From Novosphingobium sp. HII-3 (GTDB lineage: Bacteria > Pseudomonadota > Alphaproteobacteria > Sphingomonadales > Sphingomonadaceae), in NCBI RefSeq assembly GCF_002916655.1, contig NZ_PPSM01000014.1:62001-126000 (forward strand): a stretch of DNA of 64,000 nucleotides. The letters run 5' to 3'. The stretch's first letter is position 1, and the number at the start of each line of letters is the position of its first letter. The position numbers and the translations under genes were made by a program. The notes under the pieces are model-generated. The model saw nothing but the letters and a program-made list of their open reading frames with translations, made no database searches and had not been told where the DNA came from. Below are positions 25,892 to 34,299 of this stretch, piece by piece.

Positions 25892-26530
25892 ATGCTGCGC
25901 CGCCTCTACGAATGGACTATGGCCAAGGCGGCGCACCGCCACGCCGAGTGGTGGCTGGCGATCTTCGCCTTCATGGAGGCGAGCTTCTTCCCGGTGCCGC
26001 CGCATCCGCTGCTGGGCCTCATGTGCCTGGCCGAGCCGAAGAAGGCGCTGCGCTTCAGCCTGATCGCCACGCTGGCGTCCGTCGTCGGCGGGCTGCTGGG
26101 CTACGCGATCGGCCACTTCGCCTACGAGGCGTTCGGTGAAGCCATGCTGCGCGCGCTGGGGCTGGCGGACAGCTTCCCCAAGGCCGCGTGCTACCTGCGC
26201 GATTATGGCGCGGAGATCATCATCGTGAAGGGCGCCACCCCTATCCCGTTCAAGCTCCTGACGATCACCGCCGGGTTCATTGGCATGAACCTCATGGTGT
26301 TCCTGGGGGCCTCGCTTGTGTCACGCTCGATCAGCTTCATGATCGTGGGTGTGCTGTTCCGTTTGTTCGGCGCACCGATCAAGGCGGTGATCGACAAGCA
26401 TCTGGGCAAGGTCACGGCGGCCTTCGCGGTTGCCGTGGTCGCCGGTTTCCTCGCTCTGGCGTTCCTCGGCGGCGGGGCGGAGGAGACCAGCGAGAAGTGC
26501 GCCTCGGCTGTGGCGGCAAAAACCGCTTGA
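25892..26530 (+). CDS. YqaA/DedA-like (VTT domain) inner membrane protein
   Basis: This 212-residue membrane protein carries the SNARE-associated/VTT signatures: FMEASFFPVPPHPLLGLMCLA near residue 27, GGLLGYAIGHFAYEAFG in the middle, and the re-entrant GATPIPFKLLTITAGFIGMNLMVF. Four to five membrane segments are visible. DedA-type proteins are linked to lipid flipping and membrane homeostasis; the YqaA subgroup is uncharacterised. The ATG gives MLRRLYEW and has GGGGGATT upstream. It is divergent from the GTA cluster. Confidence 0.85.
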   Translation: MLRRLYEWTMAKAAHRHAEWWLAIFAFMEASFFPVPPHPLLGLMCLAEPKKALRFSLIATLASVVGGLLGYAIGHFAYEAFGEAMLRALGLADSFPKAACYLRDYGAEIIIVKGATPIPFKLLTITAGFIGMNLMVFLGASLVSRSISFMIVGVLFRLFGAPIKAVIDKHLGKVTAAFAVAVVAGFLALAFLGGGAEETSEKCASAVAAKTA

Positions 26531-26597
26531 GCGCTTGGCCCCGGCGGGGCGCTCGATCTAGCTTCTCTCCCGAAGAGCGATTGGGAGAGTCGAGGCA

Positions 26598-27557
26598 GTG
26601 TCGTCATTCACCACACGTCCGTTGCAGGACAATCTTCCGTTCGGCCTGCGCATTGGCGGACTGACTCTTGGCCAACTGCAGCACAAGGCCGTTCGGGACG
26701 ACATCGACGCGCTTTTCGTCAAGCACGGCATGATCGTTTTTGAGGACGTCGAACAGACGGACGAGATGCAGCTGGCGATCTCAAGCTGCTTCGGACCGTT
26801 GAAGGAACACCCGGTCAAGGGCGTCAGCCGCGTCGATTCGAACCGCATGCCCGGTGTCATAGAAATCCGAAGCCAGCGCGGCCGCGGCGTCGTGGAGGTG
26901 GACGGGCGGCAGGTGTCGCATTGGCTGCCGTGGCACTTCGATCACTGCTACAACGACGAACTGAACCGTGCGGGAGTTCTGCGGTCGGTAGAACGGGTTG
27001 AGGAAGGCGGCATCACCGGCTTCTTGGACGGGGTGGCCCTGTACGAAGCCTTCCCCGCCCGGTTGCGGGACCGGATCGAGAGGGCGCAGATCGTCTATCG
27101 TCTGGAAACACAGTTCGACCAGCTGAAGTTCGGCCGTCCCGAACAGTATCGCATGATTGAGCCCAAGCCGATGCCCGCCGGTTTCGCCGAGCAGGTCGCA
27201 GCCATGCCGCGCGCAATTCATCCTGCGGTCTGGACCCGGCCGACAGGGGAAAAGGTCCTCCACGTTTCCCCGTATATGGCGCAGGGCATCTTGGGCAACG
27301 AGACACCGGAAGGGGATGCGCTGCTGGAGGAGGTGTGCCAGGAGATCAACCGGCTCGGCACCCTGTGTTCCTATCACCACAAGTGGCGGCCCGCCGATAT
27401 GGTGATCTGGGACAACCTGCGCATGCTCCACTGCGTGTCCGGGAACAACCCGGAGGAGGAGCGGCTGATGTACCGCACAACGATCAGCGGGGACTACCGG
27501 CTGGGCCGTTGGGAGACTGCACCCGGTGCGGCGATGGCGGCGGACGCGATGGTCTGA
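26598..27557 (+). CDS. TauD/TfdA family Fe(II)/2-oxoglutarate-dependent dioxygenase
   Basis: This 319-residue enzyme would hydroxylate a small organic acid or sulfonate-like substrate, using 2-oxoglutarate and oxygen. The iron ligands are seen as WHFDHCYND (His-X-Asp, near residue 113) and MLHCVSGN (distal His), followed by an Arg in MYRTTISG. The GTG start has GGGAGA 9 bases upstream. The next gene starts 4 bases after the stop, so it heads a three-gene unit. The substrate cannot be inferred. Confidence 0.88.
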   Translation: MSSFTTRPLQDNLPFGLRIGGLTLGQLQHKAVRDDIDALFVKHGMIVFEDVEQTDEMQLAISSCFGPLKEHPVKGVSRVDSNRMPGVIEIRSQRGRGVVEVDGRQVSHWLPWHFDHCYNDELNRAGVLRSVERVEEGGITGFLDGVALYEAFPARLRDRIERAQIVYRLETQFDQLKFGRPEQYRMIEPKPMPAGFAEQVAAMPRAIHPAVWTRPTGEKVLHVSPYMAQGILGNETPEGDALLEEVCQEINRLGTLCSYHHKWRPADMVIWDNLRMLHCVSGNNPEEERLMYRTTISGDYRLGRWETAPGAAMAADAMV

Positions 27558-27561
27558 ACGG

Positions 27562-28428
27562 ATGCCAAAGATCGATGTGAACGGCCTTGCGATCGACTAT
27601 GAACTGATCGGAGACGAAGGTGGGCGGCCGCTGGTGTTGACACCGGGCGGTCGCTACCCGCGCGACACCGCAGGTGTCCCGGAACTTGGGGCGAAACTGG
27701 CGGAAGGCGGCTACCGCGTCCTCCTGTGGGACAGGCCGGGATGCGGGGCCTCGGATATCGCGTTCACGGCGCCGAGCGAGTCGGTGATGAACTGCGAGGC
27801 GCTGGTTGGACTGATCGACGCCCTGAGTCTTCGGGATGTCACACTGGTGGGAGGGTCGGCAGGGTCCCGCGTCACTCTCATGGCGGCTGCCCGCCAGCCT
27901 GCGAACGTGCGCCAGATCGCCATCTGGTGGATTAGCGGCGGCCCCGTCGGTCTTGCGGGGCTGGCGTGGTTCTACTGCGGGGACCAGATCGCTGCGGCGA
28001 GCAAGGGCGGCATGGAGGCGGTCGTCCAGCTTCCGAGCTGGGCCGATCAGATCGCCCGCAATCCACGGATTCGCAGCATCCTTATGGCTCAGGACCCTGA
28101 CGCATACATCGCGACCATGCAGCGGTGGGGCAAAGCTTTCGCCTATTCCGACGAATCGCCCGTGCCAGGGATGACTGCGCAGGACTTTGCGCGGCTGACG
28201 ATGCCGGTCCTGACGTTTCGTTCGGGCAAGAGCGACATGGCGCACACACGCGAAACCTCGGAATGGGTCCATCACCTCCTGCCGAACTCCACACTGGTGG
28301 AGCCGCCATGGGGCGACCAGGAATGGAACTGCGTCTCGACCTTCCCGGTCGATCCCGCGAACCGTCGCGGACGTTTCGAACGATGGCCGCTCCTGGCCCC
28401 CCTGCTGCTGGACTGGTTGAAGGCCTGA
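27562..28428 (+). CDS. Alpha/beta hydrolase
   Basis: This 288-residue hydrolase has an oxyanion region near LVLTPGGRYPRDTAG, a DRPGCGASD turn, and the nucleophile elbow LVGGSAGSRVTL (Ser near residue 100). The likely acid is in the RSGKSDMAHTRETSEW region and the late base in the EPPWGDQEWN region. The DRPG and GGSAGS pattern resembles C-C bond or ester hydrolases acting on ring-cleavage products. It sits between a dioxygenase and a SnoaL-like protein, so a catabolic sequence is likely. Confidence 0.85.
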   Translation: MPKIDVNGLAIDYELIGDEGGRPLVLTPGGRYPRDTAGVPELGAKLAEGGYRVLLWDRPGCGASDIAFTAPSESVMNCEALVGLIDALSLRDVTLVGGSAGSRVTLMAAARQPANVRQIAIWWISGGPVGLAGLAWFYCGDQIAAASKGGMEAVVQLPSWADQIARNPRIRSILMAQDPDAYIATMQRWGKAFAYSDESPVPGMTAQDFARLTMPVLTFRSGKSDMAHTRETSEWVHHLLPNSTLVEPPWGDQEWNCVSTFPVDPANRRGRFERWPLLAPLLLDWLKA

Positions 28429-28431
28429 CCG

Positions 28432-28947
28432 ATGGACCTTGCCAAACTTGCCGACCGTTACACCATCCATCAGGTGCTGCTGCGTTATGCCCGGGGGCTG
28501 GACCGGCTCGACAACGAACTGGTCCGCTCCTGCTACTGGGACGATGCGATAGAGGATCACGGGCACTTCGTCGGGTCACCGGACGATTTCATCGCCTGGG
28601 CCGATGGCACGACGCTGATGTTCGAGACGACGCAGCACGCTATCCTCAATCACGTCTGCGATCTTCAGGGCGACGAAGCCTTCTGCGAGACCTACTATCA
28701 TTTTTCAGGGGTCACGGCTGAGGGACCGAACTTCATGTCCACCGGCAGGTATGTCGATCACTTCTGCAGGCGGGACGGCGAATGGCGCATCGCCAACCGC
28801 GTCACCATCGTGGAGGGAACCTACGATGTGCCGAAGGCGGCGCATGCACCGGCCAGCCCGTATTCCGCTAACGAGCCTTCACAGGCGCGACGGGACCGCA
28901 GCGATGTCAGCTATCATCGCCCGCCGCTGCCCCGTCGACCACGCTAG
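28432..28947 (+). CDS. Nuclear transport factor 2 (SnoaL-like) family protein
   Basis: This 171-residue protein has the NTF2-like alpha+beta cone: LADRYTIHQVLLRYARGLDRLDNELVRSCYWDDA, HGHFVGSPDDFIAWA, HAILNHVCDLQGDEAFCETYY, and YVDHFCRRDGEWRIANRVTIVEG. Members act as isomerases, dehydratases or ring hydroxylase small subunits. It starts 3 bases after the hydrolase gene, and the C-terminal tail is basic and probably disordered. Confidence 0.85.
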   Translation: MDLAKLADRYTIHQVLLRYARGLDRLDNELVRSCYWDDAIEDHGHFVGSPDDFIAWADGTTLMFETTQHAILNHVCDLQGDEAFCETYYHFSGVTAEGPNFMSTGRYVDHFCRRDGEWRIANRVTIVEGTYDVPKAAHAPASPYSANEPSQARRDRSDVSYHRPPLPRRPR

Positions 28948-29068
28948 GCCCCATCGCTCCATCCATCCGCCCGGTGAATGCGTAGCTGTTGCGGTCACTT
29001 GACTGCCGTTCGCTCTGTGTCATCCTCCTCACGCTGCGCCGCAAGGTGGCGGCGCCGGAAGGAGGGCT

Positions 29069-29374
29069 ATGGCTGGTCGTTCTGTTCGAGCATCGTCGGA
29101 TTTCCGCGCTTCTGCAGATTTCCTGAGGCAGTTGGAGGGGTACGGTCTGACGACCGTCGAAATCCACTACTTCCTGCCGGATCATCCCAGCTTCCTCCAG
29201 CTCTTCGCCTTCCAGCAGTATGATGTGGCTCCACGTTTTCCGGTGCTGCGCGACTTCCTGGACTACTGGACGCGAGAGATCGAAGGACCGCTGCATTCCG
29301 TCCGCGTCGCGCACAGGAAGCTGATCGGCCCGCAGGAGTGGCAGGCGGTGGACGGGATCATCTCTATCCACTGA
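29069..29374 (+). CDS. usg: Usg family protein
   Basis: This 101-residue protein matches the alphaproteobacterial Usg family, with LTTVEIHYFLPDHPSFLQLFAFQQYDVAPRFPVLRDFLDYW and HSVRVAHRKLI in the expected places. Family members are often encoded beside tryptophan biosynthesis genes (upstream of trpF) and have no proven activity. Here no trp gene is near. The FMN reductase gene follows after 77 bases. Confidence 0.85.
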   Translation: MAGRSVRASSDFRASADFLRQLEGYGLTTVEIHYFLPDHPSFLQLFAFQQYDVAPRFPVLRDFLDYWTREIEGPLHSVRVAHRKLIGPQEWQAVDGIISIH

Positions 29375-29451
29375 TGGACAGGAACCGTCGCGGTGCTCGG
29401 CGGTCCGTACCCGGATACCGCGACGGAACGGCACCGCGACGAGGAGAAGCC

Positions 29452-30000
29452 ATGTCAAAGATCGCCATCATTATCGGCAGCCTGCGCGAAGGATCGTACA
29501 ACCGCCGACTGGCCGAAGCCCTGACACGGCTGCCGGCTGCACAGGGCCACGACTTCACCTTCGCCCAAATCGGGGCTTTGCCGCTCTACAACCAGGATGA
29601 CGATGACGATCAGGCGGAACCCGTCATGACGCTGAAGGCGCTGGTGTCCGGCTCGGACGGTGTCCTGTTCGTCACGCCGGAGTACAACCGGTCAATTCCC
29701 GGCGTGCTCAAGAACGCGCTGGACCATGCCTCGCGGCCCTATGGACAGAGCGCCTGGGCCGGGAAACCGGCGGGTATCACCGGCGTGTCGATCGGGGCCA
29801 TCGGCACGGCTCTGGCGCAGCAGCACCTGCGCAATATCCTGGCCTATCTCGACATGCCGACGCTCGGTGCGCCCGAGGCGTTCCTGCAGTGGAAGGATGG
29901 CCTTCTCAATGACGATGGCACGGTGGGCGCCCAGTCGTCCGAGTTCCTGAACGGCTGGATGCAGGCCTTTTTGGACTACGTAGATCTTCATTCGGTCTGA
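29452..30000 (+). CDS. NADPH-dependent FMN reductase
   Basis: This 182-residue flavodoxin-like reductase has IIGSLREGSYNRRLAEAL near the N-terminus (phosphate-binding loop), the middle VTPEYNRSIPGVLKNALDHASRP (flavin ring contact), and GVSIGAIGTALAQQHLRNIL. It would supply reduced flavin or reduce quinones or azo dyes. The start has GAGGAGAAGC upstream. It converges on the spt gene. Confidence 0.9.
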   Translation: MSKIAIIIGSLREGSYNRRLAEALTRLPAAQGHDFTFAQIGALPLYNQDDDDDQAEPVMTLKALVSGSDGVLFVTPEYNRSIPGVLKNALDHASRPYGQSAWAGKPAGITGVSIGAIGTALAQQHLRNILAYLDMPTLGAPEAFLQWKDGLLNDDGTVGAQSSEFLNGWMQAFLDYVDLHSV

Positions 30001-30005
30001 GCCGT

Positions 30006-30030
30006 TTCCCCCGCCTCGGGGGCGGGGGAA
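30006..30030. terminator. Bidirectional hairpin between the FMN reductase gene and spt
   Basis: TTCCCCCGCC and GGCGGGGGAA form a perfect 10-bp stem with a 5-base loop in the 39-base gap between two convergent genes. No T-run follows, but the stem is very stable. Confidence 0.55.
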
Positions 30031-30039
30031 GGTTCGTCC

Positions 30040-31305
30040 TCAGCCCAGGATACCCACGGCCTCGCCGGCGCGGGTGAACATGCCGATGATCTGCTGCACC
30101 TGCTCGGCCGAATGTTCGGCGCAGAGCGAGCAACGCAGCAGGGTCATGTTCGCGGGCGTTGCCGGCGGGCGGGCGAGATTCACGTAAAGGCCCTCCCGCA
30201 GCAGCGCTTCCCACATCATCGCGCCGCGCTCCAGATCGGGCATGATGACCGAGATGATCGCGCTCTGCGGTTCGGTCGTGCCGAGCTGGAAACCTGCGTC
30301 CGTCAGCCCCTTGTGCAGCGTGCGCGAGCTATCCCAGAGGTGCGCGCGCTTCTCGCTGGCCGTCATCAGCTTGCGAATCGAGGTCGTGGCGGTGGCGACG
30401 ACGCTCGGCGGCAGGCTGGCGGTGAAAACGTAGGGGCGGCAGACCAGACGCATGATTTCGAACTTGGGGTGGTTCGAGACACAGAAACCGCCGACGGTGC
30501 CGACTGACTTCGAAAACGTGCCGATCACGAAGTCGACGTCGTCGAGGCAGCCCTGCTCCTCGGCCACGCCGCGCCCGTTGGGGCCGATAAAGCCCATGGA
30601 GTGCGCCTCGTCCACCAGCACCATGGCGCCGTACTTCTTTGCGACGGCGATCATTTCCTTCAGCGGGGCGATGTCGCCCAGCATCGAGTAAACGCCTTCG
30701 AGCACGACCAGCTTGCCCGCGCCTTCGGGAATGCGCTTCAGGCGCTTTTCCATCGCCTCTATGTCGTTGTGCTTGAACGGCACGACCTCGGCGTCGCCCA
30801 TCTTGCAGCCATCCCAGATCGAGGCGTGGCTGTCGATGTCGAGGACGATGTAATCGCCCTTGCCGGCAATGGTCGATATGATCCCGAGGTTGGCCTGGTA
30901 GCCGGTCGAGAACACCATGGCGTGCTTCATGCCGTAGAAGTCGCATAGCGCTTCCTCGACCGCCTTGTGGCCTGCGTACGTGCCGTTCAGCACACGGCTG
31001 CCGGTGGTGCCGGCGCCGAAATCGTCGAGCGCCTGCTTGCCCGCCGCGATCACGTCGGGGTCGAAGGTCATGCCCATGTAGTTGTACGTGCCCAGCAGGA
31101 TCGTCTCGCGCCCGTTGCACATGGCGACGGTCGGAGAGATCACGCGCTCCATAACGAGGCCGAACGGATCGGTCACACCGGTGGAGAGCAGGTCCGAGCG
31201 CATCTTGATGAGCGGGTCGAACTTGCTGAACAGATCGCGGTCCCCGGTCATGTCGCCGCCCTCTACGGTCTGCGGCTGGTCGGGCTGGCTAACGGCCTCG
31301 GTCAT
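30040..31305 (-). CDS. spt: Serine palmitoyltransferase
   Basis: This PLP enzyme condenses serine with palmitoyl thioester to 3-ketodihydrosphingosine, the first step of sphingolipid synthesis. About 421 residues, the same size as the soluble Sphingomonas enzyme and very similar to it (LLGTYNYMGMTFDPDVIAAG, DSHASIWDGC, VDEAHSMGFIGPNGRGV). The Schiff-base lysine is in GTFSKSVGTVGGF. The MTEAVSQPD start follows the acyl carrier protein gene by 7 bases. Its presence is the best taxonomic marker in the window. Confidence 0.96.
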   Translation of the reverse strand: MTEAVSQPDQPQTVEGGDMTGDRDLFSKFDPLIKMRSDLLSTGVTDPFGLVMERVISPTVAMCNGRETILLGTYNYMGMTFDPDVIAAGKQALDDFGAGTTGSRVLNGTYAGHKAVEEALCDFYGMKHAMVFSTGYQANLGIISTIAGKGDYIVLDIDSHASIWDGCKMGDAEVVPFKHNDIEAMEKRLKRIPEGAGKLVVLEGVYSMLGDIAPLKEMIAVAKKYGAMVLVDEAHSMGFIGPNGRGVAEEQGCLDDVDFVIGTFSKSVGTVGGFCVSNHPKFEIMRLVCRPYVFTASLPPSVVATATTSIRKLMTASEKRAHLWDSSRTLHKGLTDAGFQLGTTEPQSAIISVIMPDLERGAMMWEALLREGLYVNLARPPATPANMTLLRCSLCAEHSAEQVQQIIGMFTRAGEAVGILG

Positions 31306-31312
31306 CGTGCGC

Positions 31313-31552
31313 TCAACCCTGAAGCTTGACCACGGCGTCGACGAGCTGGCCGTAGGTCTCAATCTCGGCCTGCGCGTTCATCGAGATGATGATGTCGAAC
31401 TCGTCCTCGATGGCGGCGACGAAGTCCATCACGGTCAGGCTGTCGAATTCCAGGTCGTCGGTGAAGCGGGTGGTGTCGTCGATGGCGATGCCCTTCTTGT
31501 TGAAAGGTTCGATCAGCGCGGCGATGCGGGCCGAGGTCTCTTCGCGGTCCAT
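31313..31552 (-). CDS. Acyl carrier protein associated with serine palmitoyltransferase
   Basis: This 79-residue acidic carrier has the phosphopantetheine attachment site FDSLTVMDF (Ser near residue 37). It differs from the fatty-acid AcpP in sequence and sits directly before spt. In sphingomonads and Caulobacter an ACP at this position is thought to hand the acyl chain to the transferase. The start MDREETSARI is preferred to a longer frame. Confidence 0.9.
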   Translation of the reverse strand: MDREETSARIAALIEPFNKKGIAIDDTTRFTDDLEFDSLTVMDFVAAIEDEFDIIISMNAQAEIETYGQLVDAVVKLQG

Positions 31553-31729
31553 GGGTCTTAACTCCGAAAGCGTCGGGCGGCTCTCTCGCCGCGAATTGCG
31601 GCGCAAAAGCGGCGCAGGTGTATCATGTCAAGGCGGGAATGGCTTGAGATGCGCTACGTTTGCGTCCTGTGTCTTTCCGGTCGCCGCCGAGCGGCAGAAC
31701 GCGAGATGCCGGCTGTCGCCGCCGTCGGC

Positions 31730-32092
31730 TTACAGCAGCGCCCGGACCGCCTGCATGAAAGGACCAATCGAAACCGGTTTCGCCAGATAGCCTTCCGCTC
31801 CAGCTTCCCGGATACGCTCCTCGTCGCCCTTGCCGGCGTAGGCGGTCACGGCCAGCACCGGAATGGCACGCAGGACGGGATCCTTCTTAGCCGTCTCGAT
31901 CAGGTCCAGCCCCGAGACGTTGGGGAGCTGGATGTCCATGATGATGAGATTGGGCACGAACTGGCGCGCCCGTTCCAGGGCGTCCAGACCATCGGCGCAC
32001 GGCTCCACCGCGTACCCTTGACTGCGGAGCACGTCGCAAAACAGCTTCCGGTTAAGATCGTTGTCCTCGACAACGAGGATTCGCTTTGCCAT
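31730..32092 (-). CDS. divK: DivK-type single-domain response regulator
   Basis: This 120-residue receiver domain has no output domain. The acidic pocket is VVEDND, the phosphorylated aspartate is D53 in IIMDIQLPNVSG, the Thr is in LAVTAYAGKGDEERIREAG, and the Lys is in LAKPVS. The sequence closely follows Caulobacter DivK, which acts through DivL-CckA to lower CtrA activity. In Rhodobacter that phosphorelay also affects GTA production; any such link here is inference. Divergent from the DUF3572 gene. Confidence 0.9.
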   Translation of the reverse strand: MAKRILVVEDNDLNRKLFCDVLRSQGYAVEPCADGLDALERARQFVPNLIIMDIQLPNVSGLDLIETAKKDPVLRAIPVLAVTAYAGKGDEERIREAGAEGYLAKPVSIGPFMQAVRALL

Positions 32093-32156
32093 TCGACGCC
32101 CTGATGACCATCTGGGGTATTGAACCCCCGTCTATTCCACATGAGAGAGACTGACA

Positions 32157-32429
32157 ATTCTTCGAGAGACGTCATCCCCATCGGATCCGCAGGCCCTGGC
32201 GCTCAGCGCCCTGGGCTGGGTGCTGGCGGAACAGAGCCGCGCCGATCGCTTCCTCTCGCTCACCGGGCTGACGCCCGATGAACTGCGCGCCTCGCTCATG
32301 GAGCGCGGCACGCTGACCGCCGTGCTGGACTTCCTGGCTTCGCACGAGCCGGACCTGCTGGCCGCAGCGGATGCGCTGGGCATCAAGCCCGAGGCTCTGG
32401 TGGCCGCGCGCGCAAGGCTCGGCGCATGA
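32157..32429 (+). CDS. DUF3572 family protein (start uncertain)
   Basis: The protein DPQALALSALGWVLAEQSRADRFL onward, with LTGLTPDELRASL and LDFLASHEPDLLAAADALG, is a DUF3572 protein of about 80-90 residues. The first canonical start (GTG at 32220) would cut off the conserved DPQALALSALGW helix. Upstream the frame is open only to 32145 and holds no ATG, GTG or TTG. An ATT at 32157, with AGAGAG just before it, is the best guess; a CTG at 32151 and a frameshift from the ATG at 32141 are alternatives. The stop overlaps the HAD gene as ATGA. Confidence 0.65.
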   Translation: MLRETSSPSDPQALALSALGWVLAEQSRADRFLSLTGLTPDELRASLMERGTLTAVLDFLASHEPDLLAAADALGIKPEALVAARARLGA

Positions 32430-33067
32430 CGCGGCCGCTGCTCATCACGGATTGCGACGAAGTGCTGCTGCACATGATAAAGCACTTCCGCGACTGGCTC
32501 TCCGAAGATGAGGGCGTGCAGTTCGACCTAGCAAACGGCGAGTTCTTCCGCTCGATGCGCCGGGTCGGCAGTGATGAGCCGCTCGAGCAGGCGGAGATGT
32601 GGCAGCTGCTCAACCGCTTTTTCGACACCCAGATGCACCGGCAGACGCCGATCGAAGGAGCCGTGGATGCGATTGCAGCCATTCGCGAGCATGCGGACGT
32701 TGTGGTGCTCACTAACCTGCTCGATTTTCGGCGCGAAGCTCGGGAAGCGCAACTCCTCGGCCACGGCATGCCCCTGCGGGTTTTCACCAATCAGGGGCCG
32801 AAAGGCCCCGCGCTTCAGGCAATCCTTGACGAATACAAGCCCAACCGGGCCGTGTTCATCGACGACCTGTCCCAGCATCATGGCTCGGTGTTCGAAGTCT
32901 CGCCGCATGTGCGGCGCCTACATCTCTGCGGCGAGCCCCAGATTGCCCCCAACATCGCGTGCGCCCTGCAACTGGGCCATGCCCACGCCCGTATAGACGA
33001 CTGGAACAGCGCACTTCCCTGGCTGCTCGACAGCCTCATGCGCGAAGAAGAGGACGTTCATGAGTAA
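32426..33067 (+). CDS. HAD superfamily hydrolase-like protein
   Basis: This 213-residue protein has haloacid dehalogenase motifs: ITDCDEVLL (motif I, Asp-X-Asp) at the N-terminus, VVLTNLLD (motif II), a Lys/Gly region TNQGPKGPAL, and VFIDDLSQHHGS (motif IV). The substrate is unknown. Its ATG overlaps the DUF3572 stop, and its end overlaps the RidA start by 8 bases. Confidence 0.82.
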   Translation: MTRPLLITDCDEVLLHMIKHFRDWLSEDEGVQFDLANGEFFRSMRRVGSDEPLEQAEMWQLLNRFFDTQMHRQTPIEGAVDAIAAIREHADVVVLTNLLDFRREAREAQLLGHGMPLRVFTNQGPKGPALQAILDEYKPNRAVFIDDLSQHHGSVFEVSPHVRRLHLCGEPQIAPNIACALQLGHAHARIDDWNSALPWLLDSLMREEEDVHE

Positions 33068-33524
33068 GATCGAAGCCCGCCTTGCCGAACTCGGCCTGAC
33101 TTTGCCGCAAGCCGCCGCCCCGGTGGCGGCTTATGTGCCCGTGGTGGAGGCCGCAGGCCTTGCTCACGTGTCCGGCCAGTTGCCGTTCGTCGAAGGGCAG
33201 CTTGTTACCGGCCGCCTTGGCGAAGACGTTACGCTGGAGCAGGGCAATGAAGCGGCGCAGGCGTGCGGGCTTATGATCCTGGCGCAGCTCAAGGCTGCCC
33301 TTGGCTCGCTCGACCGGATCGAGCGGATCGTGAAGCTGGGCGGTTTCGTCAACTCGACGGGAGCCTTCACAGACCAGCCCAAGGTGATCAACGGCGCTTC
33401 GGAGCTGATGGTGGCGGTGTTCGGCGATGCCGGAAAGCACGCGCGCAGCGCCGTCGGCGTGCCTGTCCTGCCACTGGGTGCCGCGGCGGAAGTGGACGCC
33501 ATCGTTGCCGTTCGCCCTGCTTGA
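33060..33524 (+). CDS. RidA/YjgF family protein
   Basis: This 154-residue protein is of the enamine/imine deaminase family that removes reactive 2-aminoacrylate-type intermediates. It shows VEAAGLAHVSGQLPFVEG, LGEDVTLEQGNEAAQACGLMILAQLKAALG, VKLGGFVNST and a late ARSAVGVPVLPLGAAAEVDAIVAV, including the family's usual Arg. The family forms trimers. It overlaps the genes on both sides. Confidence 0.88.
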   Translation: MSKIEARLAELGLTLPQAAAPVAAYVPVVEAAGLAHVSGQLPFVEGQLVTGRLGEDVTLEQGNEAAQACGLMILAQLKAALGSLDRIERIVKLGGFVNSTGAFTDQPKVINGASELMVAVFGDAGKHARSAVGVPVLPLGAAAEVDAIVAVRPA

Positions 33525-34299
33525 TCGCTGGCTTTCGCCCGCGCCCGATCCGCGCAAGGTCGTGTGGATCGGTGCGCAGGACTATGCGCACCGCGGCCTG
33601 CACGGGGCCGGGGTGCCAGAGAATTCCCGCGCGGCATTTGCACGCGCGATACAGGCGGGGCACGGGATCGAACTGGACGTGCAACGCTCCAGCGACGGCC
33701 AGCCGGTGGTGTTTCACGATGACGGGCTTGAGCGCCTGACCGCCGAAACCGGCCCGGTCGCCCGGAGAAGCGCCGCCCAGCTTGGAGCGTTCGCGCTTAC
33801 CGGCAGCGCCGAGACGATCCCGACTTTGCGGCAGGTGCTTGCCCAAGTCGCCGGGCAGGTGCCCGTTCTCATCGAGATCAAGTCGGAGCGTGGCTCACGC
33901 GTCGCCGCGCTGTGCCTGGCGGTCCGCCGAGTCCTTGAAGGGTACATGGGACCCCACGCCGTGATGAGCTTCGACCCGCGCGTCTCGCGCTGGTACTGGC
34001 GCCACTCGCCGCACACGGTGCGCGGGCTGGTCGTTTCCGAAAGCGATGCCAGGGGCGTTTCGGGAGTAATCCGCCGCCATCTCGCCCTATGGCATTGCCG
34101 GCCCGATTTCCTTGCTTACGACGTGCGTGACCTGCCGAGCCGCTTCGCCGGTGCGCAACGTCGCCGTGGTGTGCCGGTCGCCACCTGGACGGTCCGCGAT
34201 GCCGAGGACGATGCGGGGGTCGAAGCCTTCGCGGATGCCGCGATCTTCGAAGGCACCGTGGGGAAGGCAAGGACGGGAGCACCGGCCGACCGTGAATGA
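33505..34299 (+). CDS. Glycerophosphodiester phosphodiesterase
   Basis: This roughly 264-residue enzyme would hydrolyse glycerophosphodiesters to glycerol 3-phosphate and an alcohol. AHRGLHGAGVPENS holds the catalytic His-Arg, IELDVQRSSDGQPVVFHDDGLERLT holds the Glu-Asp metal ligands and second His, and IEIKSE the third acid. The TTG start within the RidA gene (33505) gives the expected LPFALLDRWLSP head; an ATG 78 bases earlier is the alternative. It has no signal peptide, so it is cytoplasmic. Confidence 0.88.
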   Translation: MPFALLDRWLSPAPDPRKVVWIGAQDYAHRGLHGAGVPENSRAAFARAIQAGHGIELDVQRSSDGQPVVFHDDGLERLTAETGPVARRSAAQLGAFALTGSAETIPTLRQVLAQVAGQVPVLIEIKSERGSRVAALCLAVRRVLEGYMGPHAVMSFDPRVSRWYWRHSPHTVRGLVVSESDARGVSGVIRRHLALWHCRPDFLAYDVRDLPSRFAGAQRRRGVPVATWTVRDAEDDAGVEAFADAAIFEGTVGKARTGAPADRE

